From positions 139,332,615-139,396,614 of the forward strand of contig OW121848.1 in the NCBI GenBank assembly GCA_933228895.1: a stretch of DNA of 64,000 nucleotides, in the 5' to 3' direction. The DNA is from Platycnemis pennipes (lineage: Eukaryota > Arthropoda > Insecta > Odonata > Platycnemididae). Below are positions 49,401 through 61,174 of this stretch, piece after piece. The translations under genes and the position numbers were made by a program. The number at the start of each line of letters is the position of its first letter. Position 1 is the first letter of the stretch. The notes beneath the pieces were generated by a model. The model ran no database searches. It worked only from the letters and a program-made list of their open reading frames with translations, and was not told where the DNA came from.

Positions 49401-51377
49401 ATACCTGCGATGTGCTGATACAATCCCACTCACGCCGAATCATTCCGTACTTAAGTCTACGTGTGCTTAAAGCCAATAAATGAAATATGTCGATATTAAC
49501 TACGATGTAACGTTTCAGTCCGCTTCTTCAGATATGAAGGAGCAGATTAGAACGCTAGATAAACTCCTGTCACGGAAATGGAAGATCATTGACTGCGAGA
49601 AAAATATATATGACATGGATTATACTTATACGCATCGATGTAATGATTCTTGTTCAAAAAAAATCACTTAAGTGTTTTACACTTAAGTATACAGAACTTT
49701 CGTGGGTTAACTTTAAGGAGCAGAGAGATCATAACGGGAAATGTTTGTAGAACACATTTCGCTTGCATCGCATTCAACGTGTATCCTCACCTTGTTCCAT
49801 TATTCATTACTAAGTTTTGTCACTATCAAGCTATAACCCCGAGGGCATTCCTATGACCTCCGCGCTTACAGAGTTGGTCTACCGCAGACTTGGTAGAAAA
49901 TGACTCCATTAACATTTCGTTTAACTCCAAGAGCGTTTTGTTATATCTCTGTGCTACTTCTTTAATCATTGGCGCTTCAAATGGCACGAAATGATTTCAA
50001 AATAAGGCCGAGTAAATTGACGAATGGAAAAAATTTTAGATGCTAAGTTTACAGAAAAACTACGATGTTTTGATCATATTTTCCGGTGAATTTAATATGT
50101 CCTTGTCATCCATCGACCGGCAGTCTTATCAAGCATAATGGTTAACTCAATGAGTCTCTAATAAGTTATCATGGTTTATCAATAACTAATATTTCAACGT
50201 GCCATATGCAGTGAGCATGGGGGAAAAGGAACTCGCATCGCACTCGTATTCTACGCAGGGAATTTAAAATTATGAAACACTCAGAAAATCAAGTTTTTAA
50301 TCGCCCATTCCGTGAAATAACGGTAAAAATATTTAACTTCAACTTCACTGCATAGGGTGATACTTCATAACGCGGTATCCACCTTATTTTGTGGCTATAA
50401 ATACGCCCAATACATTGTGCCAACCCCACGGTTGCAACTCATTTCCACGCGTAGATCGCATTGTTCTCCAGCTGTCTTCCCACCCTATCTCCACCCGGAG
50501 CCTGCCTTTCGTCCGCGGATTAAGTGCACGCCAGCAACCCACCTTAAAGTGCATTCCGTGCAGCTCGATGAGCCGCCCCGACCCACTGGCAGCCAATCAC
50601 GCAGAGGATACTAATGCCCCTCCACCGCTGGTCACTCGCTGGCCCAGTTTCGCAACCCCAAGTGTCCAGTGTTGGCTTTCGTTGTCCCCCAAAAAAATAA
50701 TCACCGGCGCTTCCCGTCTCGAAAGATCTCTCCGTCACCCAACAAAGATTTATCACTGTTTATAGCTCTCCCCTTCCTTAAATGACCTTAAGACCAGGAT
50801 AGACGAATATCAATATATGTAATTATCGGCAATCATTCTCAAAACTCCATGATTACCTGGTTCATCGTATTGACAACTCATTAAATAATATTTTGTGATG
50901 TCAATTCTCTACTTCGCTAAATATTTTAGCTAGCTGTTTCGATGTCCTAATTTCAATTCTAACATATTATGACAAGGTAAGGCGGCAGACAACATATCAT
51001 TTAAAAGATACCTTTGTTCATGAATCGAGAACCAGGTCGAAAAAGAGGTAACCTGTTTTGGTCCTGAGGCATATGCTTGATGGAAATGGTGTTGGTGTTC
51101 GAGTTTTCGGAGCCTTCCAAGAAGAGCGTATCGTGCAATTTATGAATAACTCCCCCGTGACAAAATAATATCCTGATGCATGAGGTAATTCCATCCTACA
51201 CCACCTGGAGAAAGTAAGCTATCGAGCACATTAGCAACCGAGCCACCACGGAGGGCACCGTACTCATCGTACAGCCATGTTGTACAATGGTCTTGATCAT
51301 TATGGAAACCAATCATTTCATAAAAATAATGTTCGGTCAATCTGAACCACCAAATCACTCCACATTCTCTCCTAAGG
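46500..51377. other. Spacer; possible LINE piece near 48620-48900; CpG-rich near 50440-50720
   Basis: I see no gene. Around 48865-48885, GCAAATGTCCGCAGCTGTCC resembles GCAAATGACCTCAGCTGTCG near 22405-22424, suggesting a piece of the same repeat family. The 47650-48440 stretch is pyrimidine-rich with overlapping plus ORFs and no motif. A CpG-rich patch with short ORFs on both strands covers about 50440-50720. Confidence 0.4.
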
Positions 51378-51612
51378 TCGAACTATTTGGTTGGGGCTGG
51401 TGAGAGTAGAGCTCACCTGGTAATGTGCTCAATGGCGTAAGTCGTGTGAAATTCACACATCAGAGTAGAGAGGCCAGTATATTTCCCCTCGTGCTATCAG
51501 GCTTGTGATTTGTCTGAAAGATCGAGAACCAGAGAAAAGTTACCAAAGAATTTTGCCCTGTTTTGAACTGGAATCCTGCGGGCAACAGTTCGCCCAAATG
51601 ACTGCCACGACA
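51378..51612 (-). mobile_element. SINE family C, copy 3, diverged
   Basis: GGTGAGAGTAGAGCTCACC and TCGTGTGAAATTCACACATC match the body of the other two copies, and on the minus strand CAGTTCAAAACAGGGCAA fits the B-box area. More bases differ than in the other copies, so it is the oldest of the three. I see no target duplication. Confidence 0.65.
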
Positions 51613-51614
51613 TT

Positions 51615-53100
51615 CCATGAAGTTAATTGCTACTAATTGATATAGAGATATCTAAAATCAGGAGAAATCAATCTAGATCCAGAAAAAAAATGCATGGGAC
51701 AGACTCTCCTCTACCTGTTTAACTGGAACAATTTGTATCATCAATCCAAAATCCTCGCCCAAAGTGCGACATCTCGAGAGAAAGTTCTTGTTGCCTAAAT
51801 GGACCCAAATTATTTCACAGATAGAGAGAATGGATGGGTCCATTAGTTTGACCCGATTTATTCACTAGAAATAGTTCCTTGGATTTCAAGAGCCAATACG
51901 GAGTCACGCACTGAGAAAATACCTTCCCATTTTAAATGACGTAATATGTGAAAGAAAAGTGGACAGAGAAATATCCACGAATCCACAATTATTTTCGGAG
52001 ATGGAGAGAGCGTTTTCATTTATACCTTATAATGGCTGTAACAATCTAATCCTATAAAACTATTTTTCAATGCATCTGCATATTTCAGTCACCGAGCTTA
52101 GTGCAGTCTTACGGGTATTATATACTTGAGTTCACTGCATACAATACTATAAGTATGACGTGAACTTTTGATGAACAGCCTGAAGTGCTGCAAAGATAGC
52201 GCTACGTTATTTTCTTGCATTTTATTTATCGTTGATTACAATTATTGTATTCTATTTCATTTTCAACCAATATAATTCAGCTAGTTTTGTGACGTTTTTT
52301 CATTGCCCCATAAATAGCTTAACTCCTCCGTCTTCAGAACTCGTGGAAAATGTATAAGTACAATTTCCCACATTAAAACGTTTGATTTCGTGCGCTAAAA
52401 GTTACTCATGGAACCTTTTAGGGTTTATTCAATAGTATTTATTATTTTAGGCGTTCTGTAGCTTTACCGTTGGATTCTTTTCAACTCGTCAATCGTAATT
52501 ACAATGAACCTTTAAGCTAAAGTTTAATGAAAAAATTCAGTCGATCGGTGAAATAATTGTGAATTTTCGTCCGTAATTGTCAATGAGTGAAAATAACTTC
52601 TGGCTATTTGACAGAGTAATTTCCAATTTCTGCAGTAATATTCCAAACCAATGTGATGCCCAATGCCAGAATTTTGTTTTCAGATCTTAATTACATAATT
52701 TGTTAAAAGTGTATACGAGTTACCTGTCTAATATAAATTTTCCGAATTGAGTCCATGCCGACGAAAACCCACCGAGTGATAAAATACGCAATGATTTTGA
52801 GACATTGGAGGAAAAATGCTCAAGAGGAAGTTATTGGTAGACTTACTATATGTTGGGCTAACTCACAATGGCCATTACACTAAGATTATAATGATACTGT
52901 CGATATAAGCTCTACCGGAGTATGCCAATACGAAACGAAAGATTATAATGGTACTTTAAAAATAAGCTCTCCCGTTTGAGTATGCCAATACGAAACGTTG
53001 ACAGAATATAAAAAAAAAATAAAATTCACTGTTAACAAAACTTACACGCTCTTGAAGATCTGATATAATTTCCTGACTGAATTAAACACTGAAAAATTTT
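51615..53100. other. AT-rich spacer with a two-copy tandem repeat
   Basis: Nothing gene-like is seen. At about 52881-53000 a block of about 60 bp occurs twice in tandem (AGATTATAATGATACT and AGATTATAATGGTACT, then AGTATGCCAATACGAAACG in both). The rest is AT-rich. Confidence 0.55.
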
Positions 53101-53102
53101 TC

Positions 53103-53106
53103 AAAA
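53103..53106 (-). terminator. Pol III terminator of tRNA-Arg
   Basis: TTTT on the minus strand directly follows the discriminator base, the usual Pol III stop signal; a second T-run comes a few bases later. Confidence 0.85.
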
Positions 53107-53179
53107 CGACCACGGCAGGACTCGAACCTGCAATCTTCGGATCCGAAGTCCGACGCCTTATCCATTGGGCCACGCGGCC
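53107..53179 (-). tRNA. tRNA-Arg (anticodon TCG)
   Basis: The 73-nt cloverleaf on the minus strand is complete. The acceptor stem GGCCGCG pairs with CGTGGTC with two G-T wobbles, followed by discriminator G. The D arm is GGCC..GGC with loop AATGGATAA; the anticodon stem TCGGA/TCCGA closes loop CTTCGGA, giving anticodon TCG, which reads the arginine codon CGA. The T arm is GCAGG-TTCGAGT-CCTGC. The internal A box (TGGCCCAATGG) and B box (GGTTCGAGTCC) fit Pol III transcription, and TTTT follows directly (53106-53103). No intron. It closely fits eukaryotic tRNA-Arg-TCG. Confidence 0.96.
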
Positions 53180-56050
53180 GAACGAATTTATGGCCGCTCG
53201 TAGAAGTAGTTTACTGGTTGCGTCATGATTACAGAAGATTTTATTGATGCCTTTCTGGGTTTGAATTTCAATAAATTCCTCGAGTCACTCTTCGCCGTTT
53301 AATTGATCTTATTATTTGGTAATCTCTTACCTTAGGAATAATGCATATGTCTATAGAGGACCTGTTTAGTAATTAATTGTATTTAGAAAAAGGTGCAGTA
53401 GATGGTTGTGGTTCCCTCTGAAAATAACTCACCTCCCAAAACATAGGTTGTCGTAACGATGAAAATGACCTCGTTTACACCTATTTACGAACATCCAAAG
53501 CTTATATAGGTCTTCTTTAATCCATTGTAGCCTTAGTCAACAAGTAAATTTCATTATCGTTGTATGAATGCAGAATACATGTATTACTACCGTGCTACCT
53601 ACGCGATCGACTCGTGGAAATTCTTCGAATTTGTTTTGTATCTAGTTCCCGTCAGCCGAGTTTCCAAGTTTGATGAGACCTTTTTCCAAGGTTTATTTGG
53701 ATTAATACCTCAGGTGATAACCGACAAATTAAAGTGCATAGGCGTATATGGAACCACACCTATGTGGTTAATACAACGTATGTAGTCCGTCTTTCATTAC
53801 GCAATAAAGAGTAGGTACTGGCTATGGGAGGTATTTTCCCTAGCATTGTATGCCACCAAGAGATGTCAAAAGCTAAAAACCGTAGTCTACAATTGTAGTG
53901 GGTGGTTTACTATCCCTTCTTGCCAGCCAAATGTCAACTAATTATTTAAATCCACGTGAAGCGTACCTATCCACCATTGGTACCCTCATGAATATAGAAA
54001 CCATTTTGGCTCTGATAACGATTATTGCTTCAGAAACAAATTATTTTCTTCACATCGGCTCTGCGTTTAATTATTCTGTCTTTTCACATTTAAAATGTTG
54101 TTCATTCCCCAAATGTGTAACACTGAGGTAACTTTTATATCGTCATTCCTGGAAACTATTGTGATATCGCGTGAATTTCCACAAGCACTTCAAATCTTTG
54201 ATACTAATAGAGTCATTTTTATTGTTTCAATTAGCGAAATGTACGAGACCGTCTCCTACTGCAATAACTCGTAGATGTAATCGATGTAATACACGGACAA
54301 GGGAGCAATTAAAATACAGTTACAGAAAGTAGCCACTTGGGGCGCTCTCACTGTATGGCGCACAATACAAACTACTCAACAGCTACTGGATTACATGTTT
54401 ACACAAAAATCAACATTATTTCCAGTATTATTTTGTTTTTTCCCGGGGAATAATATTTAAGAAGCCTTCGCGGATCTTCCACCGGGATAATCTCGAAGTC
54501 CGTCTCGGACTCCATCCTCAAGGCTAGATTTACTAAATTTACAGGGTGCAATACATTTGAATATTTTATTGCTCTAGGCTTACAAAAAAATTTTATGTTA
54601 TCCTCAAGAAGCGAGAAATAATTTTTCTGGTGATTCAAATTTCTCGGAATGATTCCATGCGTAATCAATAACCAATCCAAATGCCGCGGGAGGTTGATAA
54701 ATAATCTGTTAACACTTGTCCCTATACGAGATAACTATCACTCATAGAGAAAGATCATTCGAATAAATAGAGATTCAGAGAAAGATTTTATGTCGTAACA
54801 GCTATTTAGTAGTTCGTCAAATACGGTCGGACTTGATCACGTACGCAGAGTCAAGAATCGCCGGGAAAATTACATAGTACGGGCGGCAACTTCAAGTATA
54901 GGAGTGTTTTTCTCTTTGCATTCAATATTGTAAGCGCTGCACATAGCATCTCCTTTCGCTTCAAGAAAGCCTCAGAAATTCTTATGCAAAGATGTATCAA
55001 ACGCGCTGGAATTAACTTATGAGGCAGTTTACACATATGGTTTCCACTCGTCCTGTTTTTCCTTCTCCCGATTTTTTTGGGAAAGTCCAGCTTTTTTCAA
55101 CTATCCTTTAGGAAATAATTAATAAATGTATTTCTTTCGCGATTATTTCTGATTTCTGTAACAAAATTGATAGAAAAATCAATGATATTCGAAGAATTAC
55201 TTATCATTTAGACATGGATGGGATATTTCAACTAACAGAGCAACGAAGATTCATGAAGCGGCATAGTGAGAGCGCTTCATGAATGATCAAGATATATCGC
55301 GATGCGATGAAATAACAATAGGTAGTAGAATCCATGACCCGATTATCATTTGATAATATGGGACCACCCTCGATTTGAGCCTCGCAATATAAATGGGTGT
55401 ACAATCCGACGTTCCGCGGTCATTATCATGCGCCTGAGTGGGTTACCCGTAGCCCGAAACGCATTTGAAACGTGATTGTAATTCAAAAATGGGGGTAAAG
55501 ACATTATAATATCGACCGTGAGCCTATAATGCTCTGAGACCTGGGGTGGGAGGATGTGAAATGTTTTGCAGTTCATGAAATGTGTATTTTGAGAAGCGTG
55601 GAGAAAGTGTGGATGACAGTTAAAAAAATGAACGAGCAAGTTCCTAGGCGGCGGAGGAAGAAAGGAAGCTGAAGCAGAGAAATTGGATAGAACAATTAAG
55701 GATAATGAGATTTCTAAGGTGCTATTGGAAGAAGGAATGTTGGGAAATCAAAAGAGAACACATGGAATTAAAAGGGGAAAAGGGAATTTTAATGTGCAGG
55801 AAGAATTTGTATAGGGGTAGGTACATCTAACTAAATTTCTGGAGATGAAGTAACTCAGAGAAAGAATACTCCCACAAAACGTACTCCAGCCGATAGGATA
55901 CCAAATTATAATTAACGACTTTGCGTTTTCCGATAGGCGTCCAGCCTGTAATGACTTTTTTATTTATTTATCATGAATCCGAAAAAACAAGGATGTTTTT
56001 TTCCATAGCTAATAGCAATTACGCAACCAAAGACATCAATGTCCCACGCG
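53180..56050. other. AT-rich spacer with one hairpin
   Basis: A perfect 12-bp hairpin lies at 55249-55284 (ATTCATGAAGCG and CGCTTCATGAAT, 12-nt loop). ORFs lack motifs. Nothing else recognised. Confidence 0.5.
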
Positions 56051-56145
56051 GTGAAAATCCTCCCCGGGCGGGAATTGAACCCACGACACTGGGAGTGACA
56101 GGCGAGGGGATTATCCCGCCGGCACCGAGGCCGGCGAGCGCTCAA
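56050..56145 (-). mobile_element. tRNA-like element, possible SINE head
   Basis: On the minus strand, GCCGGCCTCGGTGCCGGCG and the B box TCGTGGGTTCAATTCCCG are visible at roughly tRNA spacing. The acceptor stem does not close, so it is a SINE head or tRNA relic, not a working tRNA. It is distinct from SINE family C. Confidence 0.5.
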
Positions 56146-56149
56146 GAAC

Positions 56150-58260
56150 GCTAATCAGATCATTTCGAAGCTGAAATCGTAACAAACACGCAATCGCGGT
56201 GTTTTGCACAGTATGATTATGGAGGAAAATCTTTGCCATCGTAGCTCATTTTATCCGGAAGTATTTCTCGATCAATCCGAGAATTATCCGAAATGTTTCG
56301 GTGCCGTGGAAGACCCGAGGCGAAGCATGGACTTGATCTCATCGTTTGTCAAGTCATTACCTTTCTCTGACTCCATTCCCCCGTCGATGAGCCTCAAGGG
56401 CTATGGAAAACATTCCTTTGCTTTGTCTTTGAATTCTAGAACCAAGGACCACCACAGTGAGAAAAGAAAGCGCGCACATGGGGCCCCGCTGCCCCTTCCC
56501 CATCTCCTCCTGCAATACGACCCGATTATCGCCTTATATGAGAATCGCATTTTCGCCTCCTCAATAAATTGCTGAGCACAGAGTAATTTTCTGCATTTTA
56601 AGGCCAAGGGAAATATTCTCTGGTGTACAAGGAGTAATGCACCCAATCTGGACACTAATTTACCTTATTTTCGTTAGGCAAGGCCAAACTTCGATTGGCA
56701 ATTTCAATATTTCCTCTTTTAAGGAAAGATCAGAGCGGCACCGAAGGGACTCGTACGTTTTATACGATCTCTAACCACATGGGCACATGATACTCTTGAT
56801 TTTTCGTCCCTGGAACAATGTTAAGCCATTAAAAATATTTCCAATGCCATCGCTTGTTTTTACAATAACCCATTTGGAATGAAAAGTGAGCGTTAGAGTG
56901 TAGTACCGGTAGCTACACATATCTGAGGTTTCTCTTATCGTTTCATCGGTACAATCGTGGACCGTAAAATGCCGCGTGCTTGGAATCGATTTGTCAACTC
57001 TCTCCTCTGGAAGAAGCGTATTTACTAACCATTCATTAAGGCCATGGAAGAATGATCATGAGTATTTCGACGGAAGGAAATAATTACATTTTGCAGATAA
57101 AATTCATTCTCAGTATCCATCACGTAATATTACTACGGTTTATAACAGTAGTAATACAAAAATAACTACGTTTCCAAATCATTTTGATCCAAAGAGTTAT
57201 CTCAAGACTAAATTAAGATCTCCTTTTTTTTACTGTTAACGCTGAATTAATATTTTGTTACTGGCTGCACGGCGAGGGAACATTACTAAAGCTAAGAATG
57301 ACTAGCACAGCCGAGGGATCGATAAATTCCAGTTACTTTTCCAAGGGGAATTTCTACGTATTATATTACGACAGCCTTACGTGCCCCGAGCCCTAAATAT
57401 GTCACATGAAGAGCGGAAATTCGGTACACGTTCGAGGGCGCCCAACCAGCTCTTACCATTGAGCGGGGAGTCAAGTGTTTCAAAACAGGCGTGTCCCCAT
57501 CGTAATAAATGAAACCACACCAACCGAACCGCTGAAAGGGATAGCATATTTCGCGACTGCCGTATTTTTATCGCGGGTCACGATGGCGTCCTCGCGCAGT
57601 CGACGACGTAAGAGTTGACCGGGAAAAAAATATGCAAACATCCAAATATCAGCCGATGAAGATACGATATCCCCCTCGCCCACGTCCATCGGCATCCCAT
57701 GCGCCCGCAAGGTCGGATCTGATTGGTCGACGAGTGAATACGTGAGACCGTCCAAATAGTCGTCTTTTTTTTCTCAATCCCCCTCCACCGTTTATGGAAT
57801 CGCTTTGTGTGTACGCGCGTGCATGGTTCCCTCACTGCGGTGTTCCTCCTCGGGGCTTTCTAATTCTGATTGCTCCGCCTTCCGGACGGGTTATTATGAG
57901 TGAGCGTTGTGTCGGGAGCTCATTCTCGCCACAGCGGCTACGCGGAGGTCAAGGTCGCTTACGGTGTGAAAATGGGTCACGTCCCCGCGCGTCGCAGACC
58001 GAGACGAGCGCCCGCCCGACCCAGATGGGGCGAACCTCTGGCTCTCTCCCCAGCGGCCCACCCATCCACGCCCGACTGGACCCGTCCAAGTTACTCCATC
58101 ACCGATCTAAGCGCGAGCGCCCGTCGTAAAGCCGATCGGGGACCGGAGTTATTCAGCAAGGACTCGACAATGTCGAACCTTGACTGTGACGACATTGTGA
58201 CGTAGTAGACCCGACGATTCCCGAGGACGCAAACAAACCCGTCGGGGCTCTGATGTCACA
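56150..58260. other. Spacer ending in a CpG-rich patch
   Basis: A CpG-rich patch covers about 57500-58260, with ORFs open in several frames of both strands (57480-57835 minus, 57794-58205 plus). None has a recognised motif. A promoter or first exon is possible but not provable here. The rest is AT-rich. Confidence 0.45.
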
Positions 58261-58333
58261 CCTTGGTATTATCGCAGCTTACCTTACTTATTACACCCAT
58301 TCACTTTCTGTCTGTAATGTTAATTTGACATAA

Positions 58334-58401
58334 ATCAGCAAAAACTTGGTTTTTCTACAATTCCACAAAAACTTTTGGAAAAACCAAGTGTTTGCTGATT
58401 T
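58334..58401. repeat. Hairpin with about 22-bp arms
   Basis: AAATCAGCAAAAACTTGG on the left pairs with CCAAGTGTTTGCTGATTT on the right, continuing into the TTTTTC/GAAAAA region, with few mismatches and a central loop of about 20 nt. The end coordinates are approximate. No tail or promoter seen. Confidence 0.75.
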
Positions 58402-58570
58402 CTAATGAATCGTTCCCACCCTGTAACAGTCGATACCATTGAGAATGTGGATTTGAGCTTTTACCAGCAGACGTTGTTGCGCCATCATGTCTGGTCTTTT
58501 TTTTTCTCATAAATGCCGGATTATTCCTAATTTCTCGCCAAAATAGATTAATCCAGGATAATGTTTGCAA

Positions 58571-58703
58571 TGGAAAAGTAGCGTTAGTGGGAACTATCTA
58601 AGGTGCGTGCACGAGTTTTGATATACGAAAGGTCATATGGAAAAGTAGCTTTAGTGGGAAAAATCTAAGGTGCGAATACGAGTTTTGATGTACGAAAGGT
58701 TAT
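58571..58703. repeat. Two-copy tandem repeat, 67-bp period
   Basis: TGGAAAAGTAG starts each copy, followed by TTAGTGGGAA, ATCTAAGGTGCG and ACGAGTTTTGAT in the same order. The copies differ at a few bases. A local duplication, no coding value. Confidence 0.85.
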
Positions 58704-58704
58704 G

Positions 58705-60850
58705 AGAATGAGTGAGGGATAGAAGAAAAACAAACATGCAAGCTGCCCCTTGGAATCTTGAACTACAGTAGGCAAATGCGACGTCAGGATTCTCTCCCTC
58801 CCTCTCTCCGTTCCCCTTAACACCTACCAGCTACGCAACGATCGTTGATGAAACAATTACCGATGCTTTACGTCTATCTACCTAAAAACATTAGCAATCA
58901 ACTTGTAAGTATTTTTAAAAATAGATTTATGAAAAGAGATTACACATGTACTCGCGAAAAACTGACGCCGACAACGCTTAAAGCGTTGGAATTTTCCAAT
59001 CTCATTGCTAGGATCGGTACGAAGTCTAAAAATGGAAATGAGAGTTCTGCGAAAAAATAATTCCCATATGTCCTTCTACCTTCTAGGGCGTGAAAAAAAG
59101 TATAGAAAATAGTCTGACAATACAGAACGAGTCAGAAAGTGGCTGGAAAATGGCATGGTATTAGATGAGGATTTTTAAAACGATGCAGAAATGGACCTAC
59201 AACTTCTTTATGGTTTTCGCTCCGTATTCTGAGAAAGAAAAGAGTCACGAGCGCGCGCGAATCGAAGCTGAAAGCGAAGTTGATCATTTTCTCCTTCGAC
59301 AAGGGCTCTATCACGGTTGAATGGGCACCCGAAGGTCAAACGCTTATTCTAAGGTCCTACATCGAGGTCTCGACCAAGCAGATTGTTCACATTGAAGATA
59401 AAATGATTCAAGTCCTCGCACCCTTTTGATTCTGCGTCGAGTCAACGTATTACTAACTAAAACAACGTATGGAGATATCACAGCCTACTACTTTTTAGTA
59501 GGCTGTGATATCTCCATCTTTGGGTGGTTTTTAAGGAGGGAATACTTTTCAGAACTCAGGTACTCAATAGGAAAACACCAGAGCTGCTCGTGACATTGAT
59601 AACTTCGCAAAAAAGAGCGTTTTATATCCATTCAAAAAGTGAAACTGAAAAACTCGTGTCTAATTGCAGATTGAGTCAGCTGATTAGTGTTTGCAGAGAA
59701 TCATGTATTGAAATGTTCTTGCTGCGCGAAAACTTGCCACATTATGAATGCTTGTGAAGAGGCTAAGTTGTAAGAATGAAAGGTATTTTTCTTGTTTTGC
59801 TCCGAACCATATCAATGAGCCAGTATTCTATTTTTAGAACTTTTGTGTGTTCTTCTATTAGTTTTAACAACATACACATAATTTTCAGGGAGGTGGCAGC
59901 ATAAAAGGAGTTATAGGAAACTGTTCACATACTGTGGACATAATGATTATCTCATTTTTATTCCGTGAGACAAGCTCAACTTCCCGTTCTAAGATTTCCA
60001 GGACTTATACATCGGCTCTCCCTCATCTTTCAAGTGCCTTTAAGCTGTTCTCTGTTTTATCGCCACCTGATCGAGATAATGCAAGATGATATATGCAATT
60101 CCCCATCCCGGAAAAATATCAGTACCATTTTTCTTACGCGTAATTTTCCAGTGGGAAAATAGCTTTGGTTAATAGCTTGGGTGACCTGATGGGAGAATTA
60201 ATATTATATATCTTCACAGTCCTACCCGTAGGGATTATTTTTTTATATCTGCATACAGGAGACGTGAGTATGTTTCTTCTATAATGTCCAAAGTTTGAGT
60301 TGAAATAATTCCAACCACTTTTCTGAGACTGAGATGTTCTGCAGAATTATGGAGAGCACTTTTTTTACATTTACAGGTCCTCGAAGGATTTGGCAAAGTA
60401 TATTATTCTCTGTTGCTTTCATGTAAACATCTACTGATTACCCTGAAAGCTGTTGGGGTTGAAACATCATCACCAAATATACACAGGCATAGAAAACTCA
60501 ACAACGAAGTCAATCAGATATTCGTCACAATATGGATGCAAGTTAAAATTCGTTGGTTGAAAAAAGAGCGTTTTCAGATATTCAAACTTTGCTAACTCCA
60601 TTGCACCTATATAGCTGTTTATTATGAATCATATTTTGGTTTTTCGTAGCTTGCAGGATGAAAGACATGTAAAATCCACCCGTACGGTAGCCTATCACTC
60701 TTATCTTGTTTTCGTTATGCAATGGACCATTATTGCAGTCAATTCGATTGGATAATCATGATAAGTGGGAGTTCTCAAAATATGTCTAACGTCACCAGAA
60801 TGAAGTGTAATTCTTATTTATCTGAAATATTCAGTTCAAACTGCAAGTTG
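58705..60850. other. AT-rich spacer with one perfect hairpin
   Basis: Apart from the hairpin at 59469-59517, I recognise nothing. ORFs of 60-80 codons lack motifs. Confidence 0.5.
59469..59517. repeat. Perfect 22-bp hairpin with 5-nt loop
   Basis: The 22-nt arm 59469-59490, starting ATGGAGATATC, is followed by CTTTT and its exact reverse complement at 59496-59517. Perfect pairing suggests a recent inverted duplication or a recently placed element end. Confidence 0.9.
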
Positions 60851-60856
60851 CGTATC

Positions 60857-61171
60857 TCATAGCTCGACACTAGGGTTTTGAAAATCCAACTGAAGAGAGG
60901 TGTCGTTTTTGGGCGGTTCCTTTTGGGATGGGTTGTGGACAAAAGCGTCTCGGAGAAAAGAGCTCAGCACTCCCTGGACGAGCGGCATTATGACGCGGCA
61001 CTCCCGGCAGAGGGTGATCGTTATGCAGAAAGGGTTCACGAAGAGTACCTCTGAGTACCCATCAATCGTTACGCCACAGATTCGATCAAAGCGGTGGGCC
61101 ATAATCTGGATTCGTCCATTCTGTGCCTTCACAGCTTTTGCATTGTCGAGATTTGAACACATTTCTACCCC
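60857..61171 (-). CDS. Candidate coding exon, unrecognised
   Basis: A frame of about 104 codons is open from just after a TAA (near 61172) to the stop at 60857, with an internal ATG at 61162. Its GC content is higher than that of its neighbours. The peptide has mixed, protein-like composition (MAHRFDRICGVTIDGYSEV; NPFCITITLCRECRVIMPLV) but no family I recognise. The opposite strand is also open across 60900-61178, so this could be the effect of composition. An acceptor-like TTTCAG lies just upstream, but a stop follows it in this frame. I keep it as a weak candidate only. Confidence 0.15.
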   Translation of the reverse strand, partial: GVEMCSNLDNAKAVKAQNGRIQIMAHRFDRICGVTIDGYSEVLFVNPFCITITLCRECRVIMPLVQGVLSSFLRDAFVHNPSQKEPPKNDTSLQLDFQNPSVEL

Positions 61172-61174
61172 TTA

